Part shown: in pieces, positions 1-11,420 of the stretch
How positions within the stretch are numbered: position 1 is the first letter of the stretch
Layout of the letters: each line of letters opens with the position of its first letter
DNA from: Cunninghamia lanceolata
Lineage: Eukaryota; Streptophyta; Pinopsida; Cupressales; Cupressaceae
Direction of reading: 5' to 3'
DNA length: 64,000 nt
Assembly (NCBI GenBank): GCA_027924645.1
Contig: BSBN01000888.1
Coordinates: 15,259,001 to 15,323,000, forward strand
Program-made: the position numbers and the translations under genes
Notes under the pieces: model-generated
What the model saw: the letters and a program-made list of their open reading frames with translations, nothing else
What the model was told of the DNA's origin: nothing
Databases searched by the model: none

Positions 1-695
1 TTAATATCTCAACTAGTCACTATGAAGACTAGCTAGATTCACACCAAACACCTTTGGGAGAGGAGTGTAACCTACCAAACAACAAAAAACATAAACTCTA
101 ATCTACCTTCCTCCATCCCACAAAAAATGGATGATCACCTTCAGAGGACAGAGGAAAAATGATTCATTTTGTCCCAAAACCCTAGCTATGGAGGGTTTAA
201 ACCAGTTCACACAAAATGGATTGAAACAAACAGCAAAAAATGTTTCAAAGGCTCTAAATATATGCAAATGGAAGGTATTTCAAAAACCTAACATATTTTC
301 CAAACCTCAGCTCTTGAACTGTCCATACCTGGCCGTACTGTATGACTGTTTTCACAAAAAGTAGAAAAAACTATTTTTTCCTTCTAAAACTCCTCTCTTT
401 TCATTCTATTTTGGCATGTAATACATTCCCTTCCTTATAGAAGGTTTTGGCATAGTTACTTCACCTCCTCCAACCGTACAACTACCCTCCAAGGTAGAGA
501 AAATGTTGGAAGTTACATTCTTTCAAGAAACCACATATTTTTAAAATGAGAATACTTTTAAAATAGACCTTAATAAGACTCCATTGGACTAGTTAATCAA
601 AAATGAAATAAGTCCTTATTACAAAACATGAGAATGGCTTCCAAAGACTTAGAAAAAACCAAAATAACAAGACACAAAACATGATATAGCCAAAA

Positions 696-3600
696 ATGAC
701 TAAAACTGGGAGCTCCTGCACCACTCGACCCAAATTTAAGAAGCACCCACACAAATCAGTAGAAGTTGACCCATTAGGTGCATTTTCAAGTGTTCCATAT
801 GGTGTGCTACATGTTGAAGATATTAGGGTTTATATTCATCTGAGCATAGATGAATTTCGGGAGTCAAGGTTTGTAGATTTGTTTGAGAGTCATCTAAGGG
901 ATGAAAATCATGATCTTAAACCTAAGTACAAGGCACTACAAGATAAACATTTTATTTAGATTATGGGGTTTCCAACATTTGATGAAGATGAATGGGTCCA
1001 GTATGTTTTAAGCCGAATGCATGATGAATTTTTGTGGCTGTTCAAACCATTCAAAATTACAAAGGATTCTATCAGGATTGTGACTAGGTTGAATTCTACC
1101 AGTGGTTCACCCATGCTAAAATTCATGAAGAACTAGACTGTAACTGATACAACCGGTGCCAAATTCAACAAAAGGGCAATGACTATCAATGATATTGTTG
1201 ATTCAGATGTCAGGTTTTCTTCAATGGTAATTGGTTATAAAATTTATCATTCCAGCAAGGAGAACTCTATCTCCAGAATGACCATATATGCTGCATACAA
1301 AATGTTAAAAGAAAATTCAGATTATGACTTGTGTGAATTATTGCAAAACCAATTAATTGAGAACTTGAACAAAATTAAGAAAGATAAGAAAAACACCTTT
1401 AAATATGGTACATTGGTTCTGTGTTTATTTTTCTACTTTATGAATGAGGTACCTGGAGTAAAGGGTGTGCACTAGACTAATGATGAGCTAGTTGCTATTA
1501 AGATCAAAGATTGTCTACACAACATTGGTGACTATAAAGCACAGAAAATTGCAATCTAGGGATACTCCAAGAATTTTTAGAATATGATGCATTCTAGAGA
1601 AAGAATCCCTAAATCAATTGTTGACAAGTACTAGAATGAAATATGTTTTATGGTTAACACTGATCAATGCTTAATTGAAGCAGTAGAACCCAGAATTGTG
1701 GATCATGCCCATGCGGTATAAGGTAGATGAGAAAATCTTTAATATGTATGCTCAACACCTTTTGAATAAGCCAAAAGACACAATAGTTGAAATATTTGGG
1801 ACATATGAGGAGCTAAGTGTAAAACTGCATGTTGAGCTCAGAAAACCTAAAATCAATAGGAAAGTAAGAAAAGAAGTTAAGCAATTCGCCAAGAATCTAG
1901 GCCTCACAAAGGAAGCTGTGAGGCAATTCAGGGAGAGAACTAAAAAGGCAAATAAGGAGAAGTAGGATAAGAAACAAGGAAGTATTCTGATAGAATCCTC
2001 CTCCACATCAAGAACTACTAGAAGCTTTGATGCTGCCCCTATTCCCCAAAACCTACCAATCTTGAGAAATCGAAAGGAAAATCATCTGGAAAAGAAGGAA
2101 AAAGAGTGAAAACTAAGGCCATGTGGACATATTAAAGCATGAAAAATGATGAAGAAGAAACTGATTTTGATATTGAGATCAAAGAGTTGAAGGCCTCATG
2201 TACAAATACAACCAAGATAACTAAGGAGAAGCCCTCTAGAAGCAAAAGGGCAAGCAAGAGGCAAAAGACTGAAATATTTGTTGAAAAGCCTACTCTCTCT
2301 ATGGATGACATCATCAAATTAGTCATTGTAGATGGGAACTTAAGACCAATGACTGAATTATTTGATTATTATAGTGATGTTGATATGAGGGTCCTAGAGG
2401 AAGCAATTGTCAAATATTTGAACATCCACAATAAGGCTTTGATTGAAATAACTTCTAAAATTCCCAAAAGTCTTGCAGATATTATGGAGTTAAGAAAAGA
2501 AAATGCAAAAGATAAAGACATTAAGATTAGGGAGCATGTATTGATAAATTTGTGCCGTCAAATTACTCCAGATCAGATGAACATGATACTCAAAGAAGTC
2601 AAGGATGACTTCAAGAGCAAGAAGAGAATGAATATAAACTCATGCTTGGTGAAACATATGAGATAGTCAAAGATACTCAGGATATTCTCTAGAATGCATT
2701 GAAAATACACAATCTTCCTATTGTTGAAGAAGAGACTGATGATAGGATTGACTGCTAAATTTCGGATGTTAAAGAATCGAAGATCAATGAGTAGCAAACA
2801 GAGTTAGATGACTCCTCTATTCTGGTAAAGGAAAAGGAAGATGAAAAGATGACAGATGAATCTAATGATGTAGGAGGTATTCAAACTCCTCCGGATCAAT
2901 CAAAGGAAGATACAAAGATGAATGGTGAAAGTGATGATCAAATTGAAGATGATTCATTGAAGATTGAGGTGCATGAAATAGAAAAAGGCTAAGAACCAAG
3001 CAGAAGAAGAAGTCAAGGGTAAGGAAGATAAAGCAGAAGAAGATGGTGTGAATGTTGATGTACCCAAACAAAATAGTCCTAATACTAACACTAAAAAAAC
3101 TCAAGGAAAGGAAGGTGGTACAAAAATTGTGGCAAGAGACACTACAGATGCAGTGAAGAGTTTCTTGAGTAAAGGAATGCTAGATTTTGATGACCCAGAA
3201 CTGATTCAAGGACCAATCAAACCTAGATACTCTCTCTCCAGTCCAAATGATGAAGATAGCATCTTTCACACAAGCCAAGGCAAGAGAAAAGATATTGAAA
3301 TCTCACATAGAGGATAGTGAGCTGTTAGGACTTGCATCTGGTATATTGGAGAAGATAATGCCAACTTTCTAGAAGAATCCATCTAATTCTCCCTCTAGAA
3401 ATCTGAAGAGCCTTGTAAATTCTATAAGTACACACTTTGAGTCCTTTGAGAAGTCTATAGAGATTAAAGTCTGGAATGAGTTTCTGGACAAGAGATTTAG
3501 TGAGCTAAAGGGCCTAATAGGGAATGATAGAAGGGTACTTGATATCGATATAAAGGGTATTCAAAATGCTCTTAATGATAGAGTTGATGTATACAAATTT

Positions 3601-4019
3601 TGTCTATCTTGGCCCACAGTTATTGAGGATATTGAGAAGAAGATAAAGGAGTGGGAACAAAGATTGTTGAATCTATCTCAAAATTTTGATCCTCTAATAG
3701 TTTCTCTAGTAAGTCAAGAGTGTCAAGCAATTAGCTTGACTGATGAAATAAAGAAACTTGTTAAAGAAAAGAGCAATATTGTGGAGTGAATGTCTAAGCT
3801 CTGGGGATTGATTGCCCCCAAGTTAGAAACAATGTTTACTACTTTATCAAAAGCTCAAGTTGCAGTCCGAATAGGCAATCCTTCAAATTTGAAGAAGGTA
3901 GAAACATAGGCATTCCTACTAAGTGGACACATCTCAATTTTGGATGGCATGAAAAGAAGTTGGGGCTCTAAACTTGTACAATTGAAAAATAATTTTGTAG
4001 ATATTATCAAGTTCATATA
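696..4019 (+). pseudogene. Decayed extra ('env-like') ORF of the Sirevirus-like element
   Basis: Translation from the ATG at 696 stays coding-like for about 3.3 kb but is cut by roughly a dozen in-frame stops (for example near 957, 1134, 1473, 1557, 1633, 1964, 2689, 3367 and 3907, nearly all TAG) and by several frameshifts, one near 1690. The first part (696-1680) is a compact, hydrophobic/charged domain; the middle (1700-3300) is very rich in Lys, Glu and Asp; the last part (3320-4019) has heptad-like Leu/Ile spacing suggesting a coiled coil. I cannot assign an enzymatic domain. Position between the expected pol and the polypurine tracts fits the extra ORF of Sireviruses, often called env-like. 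No transmembrane segment is convincing. It could also be a captured host or transposon gag-like sequence. It is certainly inactive. Confidence 0.5.
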
Positions 4020-4084
4020 AATATAATACATGGATTATTTGTACATATGTGCCCTTGTATATAGATTTCTTGTGTAAATTTTGG

Positions 4085-4272
4085 TTTACGGATCCCACCC
4101 TTTGCCATTGATGTCAAAGGGGGAGTGATAGAAAGTGAAAAATTAAAGAAAATGAAGAATCCATCAAAGGGGGAGCAGTGGAAGAATATATAGGTGTACA
4201 CAGTAGGGGGAGTCAATCATGACACTTAGTCATTTTTCACTAAGTGTTGCCATCAATGCCAAAGAGGGAGAT
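4085..4272 (+). other. Cluster of polypurine-tract-like boxes upstream of the 3' LTR
   Basis: Three or four copies of a purine box (AAAGGGGGAG, at about 4117, 4166 and 4206; a degraded AAAGAGGGAG at 4261) lie within 180 bp, several preceded by CCATTGATGTC or CCATCAATGCC. The last one abuts the LTR start and is the likely functional primer for plus-strand DNA synthesis. Multiple polypurine tracts are a documented Sirevirus hallmark. Confidence 0.6.
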
Positions 4273-5394
4273 TATTGGAAAGAGACATTGAAAGGCATGT
4301 CATGTGTTGTCATTAATGGCAACTACGTCCATTCCACACATCCATAGTGTAGTATCAGATCATACCAGAAGTTAGTTCCAAGATTTGTCATGTCCGAATA
4401 GACAGGAACAATGTATATGGCAGAGTTCAGTATTTTGGTCAATCAATCTCTCTACTTAATCATTGTGTGTTACGAATCTAAGGGAGTGTAGAGAAATGTC
4501 AATACAATCCAAATCTAAGATTTCAGCCTCTAGTGACAAAGGGATTAAAAGTTATGAGCATCTGAGTACTAGGTCCTAATATGACAGAACAATTCAATGA
4601 AAAACAAGCTGACTTGTGTTAAATCCCTATGCAGATCTAGTAGAAGTGTTTTGGTGAGTTGTGTATGGATATAATGTTAGTGGCTAACATGTATGGTGAC
4701 CTACAAGTGTTATTTCTAGTTAACATCAATATTGGTGTATGGATTCAGTCGATAGAATAGAGTACTTGTATTGTTTGTTAAGTTCTTCATAAGGCTGACA
4801 GAAAGGTGATTGAATTTCTTGAGACAGATATATATAGCTGATGGATTCGAGTGTATTGATGGATGGTGTAGTTAGATGATATAGTAGTGTGAAAAAGAAA
4901 GATTAAGAAGTGAAAGAGAAGAGATCTAAGGTCAGGATTATGGCAGAGTAGTAAATAGGGTAGAGTAAAGATGAAGTGTGTAAGATCAGTATTCTATGCT
5001 TAATCAGAACTAAATTCTTGTATTGGTAGATGCTATTCATCAGTTCAAACAATTTATAATCCATTTGTAATCATTCTTGTAGGTAGTGAGCCTCTTTTGA
5101 GTAGTGAGCTCTGGGCAGTGAGCTCAAAGGCATGTGCCTTCCCCTTTTGTAATACTTTTAACAGAGTATAATCTTTGTGGGTTAACCCCCATTGTGGTTT
5201 TTCCCTTACCCTGGTTTCCATGTTAAAAATCTTGGTGTCAAGTGTGTTATTTGTGTTTCTACTCATGTATTATTTATTCTTGCTTATATCATTAATCTGT
5301 TAAGAAGTGGTAAAGAAGAATTAACTGCAACAAGTATTAAAGTTTTAAGACAACTGATTCACCCCCCTCTCATTTGTCATCCCTAATTCCAACA
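4273..5394 (+). repeat. 3' LTR of the Sirevirus-like Copia element
   Basis: It begins TATTGG (a degraded TGTTGG) directly after the polypurine tract and ends ...TTCCAACA at 5394. The conserved 3' end 'CTGATTCACCCCCC' at about 5355 is shared with the Copia element at 6643-13620. No primer-binding site follows, so this is a 3' LTR. A TATATATAG at about 4829 could be its TATA box. Confidence 0.65.
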
Positions 5395-6245
5395 CTATCA
5401 ACTTCTACAAATAGCTCAAATCACCTGGACTAGGGTGCCTAGTGCTAAAGTCCTTGAAAGTTAGCCTTGACAACTTATATTTTATTGTCAGCCTTATCAC
5501 TTAAGTGATGTACCTTGTCAGCCTCAACTCAATTGGACCCTCAAAAAGTAATTAAAATTCATATATAAACAAACCTTGAACACTCATTTACACCTAATGA
5601 TTCTAGATGCTCTTTATGGAGATTCTCTCTAACAAGCTCTCTCTATCTACAAGATCTCTATTTCTACTAATTATTACTGTATGTACTAACCCTTGTTGTA
5701 GATCTTGGTGGAAGCTCCTTCCACCTTCATTCTCTCCTTGTGGCGATTTGATAGTGAAATCATCCTATCAAGGGTTTCATGTTCATGGTAACATATTTCC
5801 TTCATACTTGTTTACATTTATCTTTGATTATTCGGATATGCATCTACCTACTTAGGGCTCACACTCTTGATCTAATCCTGGTTGTTGTGGAAGTGGGAGA
5901 ACTTACATAGTGCCTTGATTAAGAAAAGATCAGGGAATCAGAACCATTTCCCCTCTTTTATGTTTGCACACATATGGCATTTTTAGCACAAATAGCAAAA
6001 CAAAGATGAAAGAATTAGGGATATAGATCATTAGTCTGAAATTCTAGATAAAACCATAGGACTAGGGGACCTAGCATCCAATTATAACACTTTGTAACAT
6101 AGTAAACTATGTACACCACTACTTTACACCTCATTTAGCTCCTAGATGGGCCTGAAATATTTACACTTGTTAATTAGGACCTATTTTAATACCTTTTCAA
6201 GCATTAAGCATGTAATACTTGATCTCGATGTATGAAACCTACAAA
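5395..6245 (+). repeat. LTR remnant of a Tat/Ogre-like family (copy L1)
   Basis: From about 5415 to 6070 this matches, in direct orientation, 35310-35864 plus about 38580-38665 (copy L3). Shared blocks include 'AGGGTGCC', 'ATTTTATTGTCAGCC', a TATA-like 'CATATATAAACAA' near 5562 and 'TCTCTCTAACAAGCTCTC'. Its left end is cut by the Sirevirus-like LTR. The rest to about 6245 shows no gene. Confidence 0.5.
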
Positions 6246-6642
6246 AGAATAATAAGGATGGGCTATGAAGACTTTAAGTGCCCCTTTTTGGGAGTTAAAA
6301 TGATAAAGGACTAGGGTGCCCATGTTCCTTGGGCCCTCCTTTAGCCCTTCCTAAAATTTGTGCCTTGTCGGCTTAGGCCCTCTAAGAAATTCCTAATGTC
6401 AGCCTTATGTGGTTTAATTCTCCTGAATTTGATGGGAATGCATATAAAAGTAAGTTATTCTATTCATTTGAACACACCTAAGCTATCTCTACACTCTTGG
6501 TAACTTCTTGCTAAGATTCATATGCTCTCGTATGCTCTCTCCTCTACTCTTAAGCTCTCTACTGTGGATTATTGTTGTGACACTAACTTATTGCAAGTCT
6601 TGTGAAGATCTTGAAGGCTACATCAAATTCTTGAGTCAAGTT
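6246..6642 (+). repeat. Tat-like LTR copy L2, left part
   Basis: This has the same architecture as the other Tat-like LTRs here: an 'ACTAGGGTGCCC' block, 'AATGTCAGCC', and a TATA-like 'GCATATAAAAG' near 6442. It is interrupted at 6642/6643 by the minus-strand Copia element and resumes at 13626. The left boundary is approximate. Confidence 0.5.
6638..6642. repeat. Left TSD of the minus-strand Copia element (AAGTT)
   Basis: AAGTT precedes the LTR; AGGTT follows the right LTR at 13621-13625. Four of five bases match, consistent with a 5-bp duplication that has since taken one transition. Confidence 0.55.
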
Positions 6643-7882
6643 TGTTAGACTTAGGGCACACAACTAAGAGGGGGGGTGAATCAGTTGTGCAAAACTTTCT
6701 CCAATTTACACACTTAAATCCTCTTAGTGATTAGTAGTATATTAAACATGGAACATAATGCATTCGAATCAAAAGCAGAAACTCATCAACACATAAGACA
6801 CCAAGATTTTGACATGGAAAACCTGGTTAAGGGAAAAACCACAGGGTGATTAACCCAAGAATGTATTCTCTATTAGAAGAATAGAAAGAACAAATGGCAC
6901 ATGACAATTAGGGCTCACTGCCCGAGCACACTACTCATAAGAGGCTCACTGCCTACAAGAGACACACTGTCTACAAAGAAATAAGTATCACATACATGAA
7001 CTGGAGAATAGCATCTTCACCATGATTGAATCAGTTCCATTAAGCTCAATACTTCTGCTCTACCTTTCACTCTCCTCTTCACTACTACACACTCATCTCC
7101 ACAAGGACAACTTTGAAATGACTTTGTAACCCCTTACTTATACCAGACATCAACTTAGGAATGGTCATCTAAGTCGGCAAACATCCACAATAACATTTGC
7201 AAGATGTATAACTCATCCGGTCGGCCTATCTTTAGAAGAACACCATTATCCGGAAGTTGTTCTTCAAAAAGTGAAATCCAACTTCAATGCGGACCACCAA
7301 CATGAACTGGACATGATCCAAGGACCACCACAAGCTTGCCTGAAACACCAAGAACATCCATACTTCATCTGTTTACTAAAAACAATCTCTCCTTCATCTG
7401 GAACCTCAAGAACACAGTCTGTCACTACTGTCACAAAGGAATACATGCTTTCAGACCTTCAAACCATGAACCAATCTAGATAGCACTCCACAAAGACCTC
7501 CTTGACACTCCCTCAAATCCATAGAACAGGAGATTGTATTTCCGGATCTCACCAGACCTTTCTGTATCACTCTGTCGCCACTGAGCACCTACCAGAACTA
7601 GTTTTACTTGAACTGCCATAACTTCTTCATATCTTCATGCAGACCTCTGAAATCTCCACCGAACTATCTTAAGACACATCTCTACAAACCCTTTAATCTG
7701 CATTCTCTGGTCCTCATCCTATCTTGGACTTTTTCCTTATAGTCATCACTATTCTTCACTATTCCTGATTGAGACTAATTTTCTCAATATCCTCAGCTCA
7801 CAGCTCATCCAATCCTTATCATTAATGCAACAAGAGTATGTTGACATCAATGACAACACCGGTTAGGCCCATACTTGCAACA
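6643..7882 (-). repeat. 3' LTR (left) of the minus-strand Copia element
   Basis: 1240 bp, TGTTAG...GCAACA. A TATA box lies on the minus strand at 7138-7142 (GGTATAAGTAAG). Compared with the right LTR it has about 30 extra bases near 6910-6945, containing an additional copy of a 'GGCTCACTGCC' repeat. Confidence 0.9.
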
Positions 7883-8160
7883 ATCTCCCCCTTTGTCATT
7901 GATGGAAACATATGATGTGAAAAACCATCAAGACAAGAACTTCTCCTTACTGTCACAACTCCCCCTATCAGCAACAACCATTCACATGTCTTCTCTTCTT
8001 TTACTGCTCCCCCTTTGATCGTCATCCACTTTTTTTTCACATGTCTTCTCTCCCCCTTTGACATCAATGGCAAAGGGCACATACTTGCAATTCCATCATT
8101 TTAGAATCATACCTGCTGCTCCCCCTAAGTAGCAGCTCCCCAAAATCAATCTAGATCACA
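7883..8160 (-). other. Multiple polypurine-tract-like boxes (Sirevirus hallmark)
   Basis: On the minus strand at least five AGGGGGAG-type boxes occur in 280 bp (plus-strand CTCCCCCTTT/CTCCCCCTA at about 7885, 7961, 8008, 8050 and 8121), some joined to 'CATCAATGACAAAG'. The one at 7883-7893 touches the LTR and is the likely primer. The repeated boxes separate the RNase H stop at 8206 from the LTR. Confidence 0.65.
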
Positions 8161-8205
8161 AGATGTGACTGTGATACCCACCGAACTAATGCACATCAGT
8201 GCACC

Positions 8206-9712
8206 TTAGTTCATCACCAGAGGGGCAATAACCCCTAACTTCTCCCTAAGGAACTCAAAAGAGTCCTTGGGTAGAGGTTTAGTAAAGATATCTGCAATCT
8301 GATCCTTGGAGGGCATAAACTCCAATCTGACTTCATTCTTGTTCACTTGCTCTCTTAAAAAGTGAAACTTGATAGATATATGCTTAGTCTTAGAATGCAA
8401 AACTAGATTCTTAGATATATTTATTGCACTTGAATTATCATAGAAGATTGTGATAGGCTCCTCATACTCTACTTTAATATCTCTTAGCATCTGCTTCATC
8501 CACAAAACTTGAGTGCAACTACTTGTTGCTGCTATGTATTTTGCTTCAGTTGTAGACAGGGATATTGCCTCTTGTTTCTTGCTTAGCCAAGAAACCAATC
8601 TCTTTCCCAAAAAGAATGCTCCACCACTGGTACTCTTCTGGTCATCCACATCTCCTGCCCAATCTGCATCTGTATAGGCATGAAGAGAGAAATCATGATC
8701 TCTAGGATACCACAAACCATACTCAACCATCCCTTTTAGATATCTAAAAATCCTCTTGATTGCCATGACATGGGATTCTCTAGGATCAACTTGGAATCTA
8801 GCAACAAGACCAACAACTTGCATAATATCTGGTCTAGTTTGAGTGAGATACAACAATCCTCCAATCATTGATCTATACTTTGTCTGGTCTACCTTAGGAG
8901 AGTCATCATCTTTGCTCAACTTACATCCGGTTGCCATGGGAGTATTCATTGGCTTTGAATCTTTCATCCCAAATTTCTTCAACAATTCTTTCACATATTT
9001 GGTCTGAGAAATGAAGATTCCTTTCTTTGTTTGAGCAATTTGCAGACCCAAGAAGAAATTCATTTCACCAAGCATTGACATTTCAAACTCACTTTTCATT
9101 TGATTTGCAAAAGTTTTACACATACTATCTCTTCCTCCAAAGATGATATCATCAACAAATACTTCAACAATCAAGATGTTTTCATGATCAATTTTGAAAT
9201 ATAAGTTACTGTCAGCAGTACCTTTGTTGAAACCAATCTTCAAAAGATGCTTATCCAATCTTTCATACCAGGCTCTTGGGGCTTGCTTTAATCCATATAG
9301 TGCCTTCTTCAACTTGCAGACCATATCACCATGATCAGACAACTGAAATCCATCCAGTTGCTCTATATACACTTCTTCTTCCAAGTCACCATTTAGAAAG
9401 GCATCTGATATACCTTGAAATCCTTGAAGGCAGCAAAGGCAAGAAATAATCTGACTGCTTCAATTCTTGCCACCGGAGCAAAAGTTTCTTCAAAATCAAT
9501 TCCTTATATTTGAAAGTAGCCCTTGCAGACTAATCTGGCTTTATTTCTGATTACTTCACCAACTTCATTTAGTTTGTTCTGGAAGACCCATTTGGTTCTA
9601 ATCACATTCTTGTTTCTAGGTCTGGGAACAAGATCCCAAGTGTGATTTTTCTTAATTTGCATCAACTCTTCCTCCATTGCTTTGGTCTAGTTTTCATCAT
9701 TGTAGGCTTCAT
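8206..9712 (-). pseudogene. Copia reverse transcriptase-RNase H, inactivated
   Basis: The 3' part of pol is open for 392 codons (9384-8206). It contains RT palm motifs 'ALYGLKQAPRAWY' and 'FVDDIIF' (the YVDD catalytic box with F for Y), then Copia RNase H with 'YTDADWAGD', 'STTEA' and 'YDNSSAI' and the usual 'SKTKHI' and 'DIFTKPL' ends. Upstream, from about 9712, the N-terminal RT sequence ('[16 protein letters not shown]') is in another frame. Near 9402 a short deletion joins the end of beta-strand 'VYQM' to 'AFLNGD', removing the motif A aspartate that binds catalytic magnesium and shifting frame. A TAA also lies just before IDFEETF. RT cannot be active. Confidence 0.88.
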
Positions 9713-9812
9713 TTATTGTCTTAGGTTCAATCTTTGAAATCAGACAATATTCATCTAAATTTTGAGCAATTTTCCTTCTAGTTTGCACACCTTTGCTTTT
9801 GTCACCTATGAT

Positions 9813-10930
9813 CTAATCTTCAGAGTGGTTCAGTCTTACATACCTTAGAACTTTGGGAGTTTCTTGCACTTCTACTTCTTGATCAGGCTCATTCAAACCT
9901 ATCCCTTCTTCCCGATTTACCGGATCAGTTTGAATCTGACTTTCAAAAGAGGATTGAAATCTTTGAACCAGAACACCATTCTGATCATCTTCATCATATT
10001 CATAAAACCTTGAGGGTTTCTCTATTCCCTCATCAACCTTCACATTTGTACTTTCTATCATCTTTCTTAGTCTCTTGTTATAACACTGGTATGCTTTGCT
10101 TTAAGTAGAGTATCCCAAGAATATTCCTTCATCACTTCTAGCATCAAACTTGCCTAGATATTCATCTCTTTTGATGTAACATTTGATACCAAAGACTCTG
10201 AAATATCTTACAGTAGGAGTAATGCCAAACCAAAGTTCATAAGGGGTCTTACCGGTATTGCTTCTGATTTGAACTCGATTGAGAGTATAGACTGCAGTGC
10301 TGACAGCTTCTCTCCAATAGATCTGAGGAACATTTGCTTCCATCATCATGGTCCTAGATGCTTCCTAGATGGTCTGATTCTTTCTCTCCACTACTCCATT
10401 CTGCTGTGGAGTCCTAGGAGCAGACAACTGTCTCTTAATTCCATGTTTCTCACAGAATTCTATGAAATCATCGGATGTGAATTCTCCACCTCTATCAGAC
10501 CTCAGACATTTCAACTTTAATCCTATTTCATTTTCTACCATAGCCTTGAATATTTTGAATTTCTCAAGAGCTTATGATTTCTCCTTTAGAAAGGTTACCC
10601 ACATCATTCGAGAATAGTCATCAATTAGCAGCATGAAGTATCTATCACCTTGAATACTCCTAGTTCTTGTCGGACCACAATGATCAGTGTGAGATAAGTC
10701 CAGTAATCCAGTAGAAGACAGTTCCTTGCTTTTGAATGAGACTCTGCTCAGCTTACCCAACTGACATTCCTTGCACAAGTTGTTAGTAGGTTTCACCAAT
10801 TTTGGAAGATCTCTTATAGCCTGAGTATTGCTGATCTTGATGATATTATCAAAATTCACATGACACATCCTTCTATGCCATAACCAACTCTGATCAACTT
10901 GAACAAATAAGCAAGTTTTTACCAGTACCA
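9813..10930 (-). pseudogene. Copia integrase, inactivated
   Basis: The order is gag-pre-integrase zinc finger (H...H in 'WHRRMCHVNF', then C-x2-C in 'CKECQLGK'), catalytic core with 'HTDHCGP' and 'SDRGGEF', and C-terminal 'GIFLGYS' region, all on the minus strand. The catalytic aspartates of the first two motifs and 'VVERKNQ' (Glu) can be traced. Stops interrupt it near 10571 (TAA), 10370 (TAG), 10103 (TAA) and 9812 (TAG). The part from 10061 to 9813 is the acidic, low-complexity linker between integrase and RT. Together with the other damaged regions it would have formed one gag-pol polyprotein. Confidence 0.85.
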
Positions 10931-11420
10931 ACCAAGTGGAAGATATTACCTTTAGTTTGAGTACCGGATGCAATCTCTGTTCTAGAAATTTCAAAGATTT
11001 TGCATTTTCCATCCTTGAATCGAAGATCATAGCCTTTGTCCACCAACTATCCAACACTGAGAAGATTGTGCTTCAAACCTTCAACATACAATACATTACC
11101 ATTTTTGTTTCTTCCATCAAAAGAAATAGTTCCTCTTCCTCTGATTCTACCAGCAGAATTGTCACCAAACTTTACCACTCCTCCTTCATACCTTTCCAGA
11201 TCTACAAACTTATTTTTGTCACCTGTCATATGGTGAGAGCATCCACTATCAATGACCCAATCATCCTTCTCTTCAATTTGGGCAGCTAGAGCTCTTTCCA
11301 CAGTCTTAAGATTGATAGATACATAGGACATTGGATCTTCTTCCTTGATGGCAATGAACACCCATTCATTTCCAAATTTGTTTCCTATCTCTGATTCATC
11401 ATCGGTTACTCCTTCATTAT
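10931..11420 (-). pseudogene. Copia aspartic protease and pre-integrase linker, inactivated
   Basis: The protease active site 'WVIDSGCSHHMTG' (Asp-Ser-Gly) is intact at about 11225-11260, followed by 'LKHNLLSVG', the conserved end of the domain. A TAG at 11047-11049 stops the frame immediately after 'LLSVG', where glutamine is usual in the family. Beyond it the same frame continues sensibly to about 10930 before another frameshift into the integrase frame. Confidence 0.85.

Larger units (their letters stand above)
1..5394 (+). mobile_element. Sirevirus-like Ty1/Copia element, 3' portion (left end outside window)
   Basis: The stretch ends in an LTR (4273-5394) preceded by several GGGGGAG polypurine boxes embedded in 'ATTGATGTCAAAGGGGG'-type repeats, and it carries a long decayed ORF between where pol should be and the 3' LTR. 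That order (pol, extra ORF, multiple polypurine tracts, LTR) is known for Sireviruses. The LTR is recognisably related, in the opposite orientation, to the LTRs of the Copia element at 6643-13620: both share the 'agtgagc' boxes and the 'TTCACCCCCCCTCT...AACA' terminus. gag, pol and the 5' LTR are not in the window, so length and TSD cannot be given. Bases 1-695 show no gene I recognise and are probably internal element sequence. Confidence 0.6.

Noticed and set aside
131..364. 77-codon frame near the left edge
   Set aside because: No motif, ordinary length for chance in this sequence, and probably internal element DNA.
10936..11289. Plus-strand open frame of 117 codons
   Set aside because: Antisense shadow of the Copia protease/integrase region on the minus strand.
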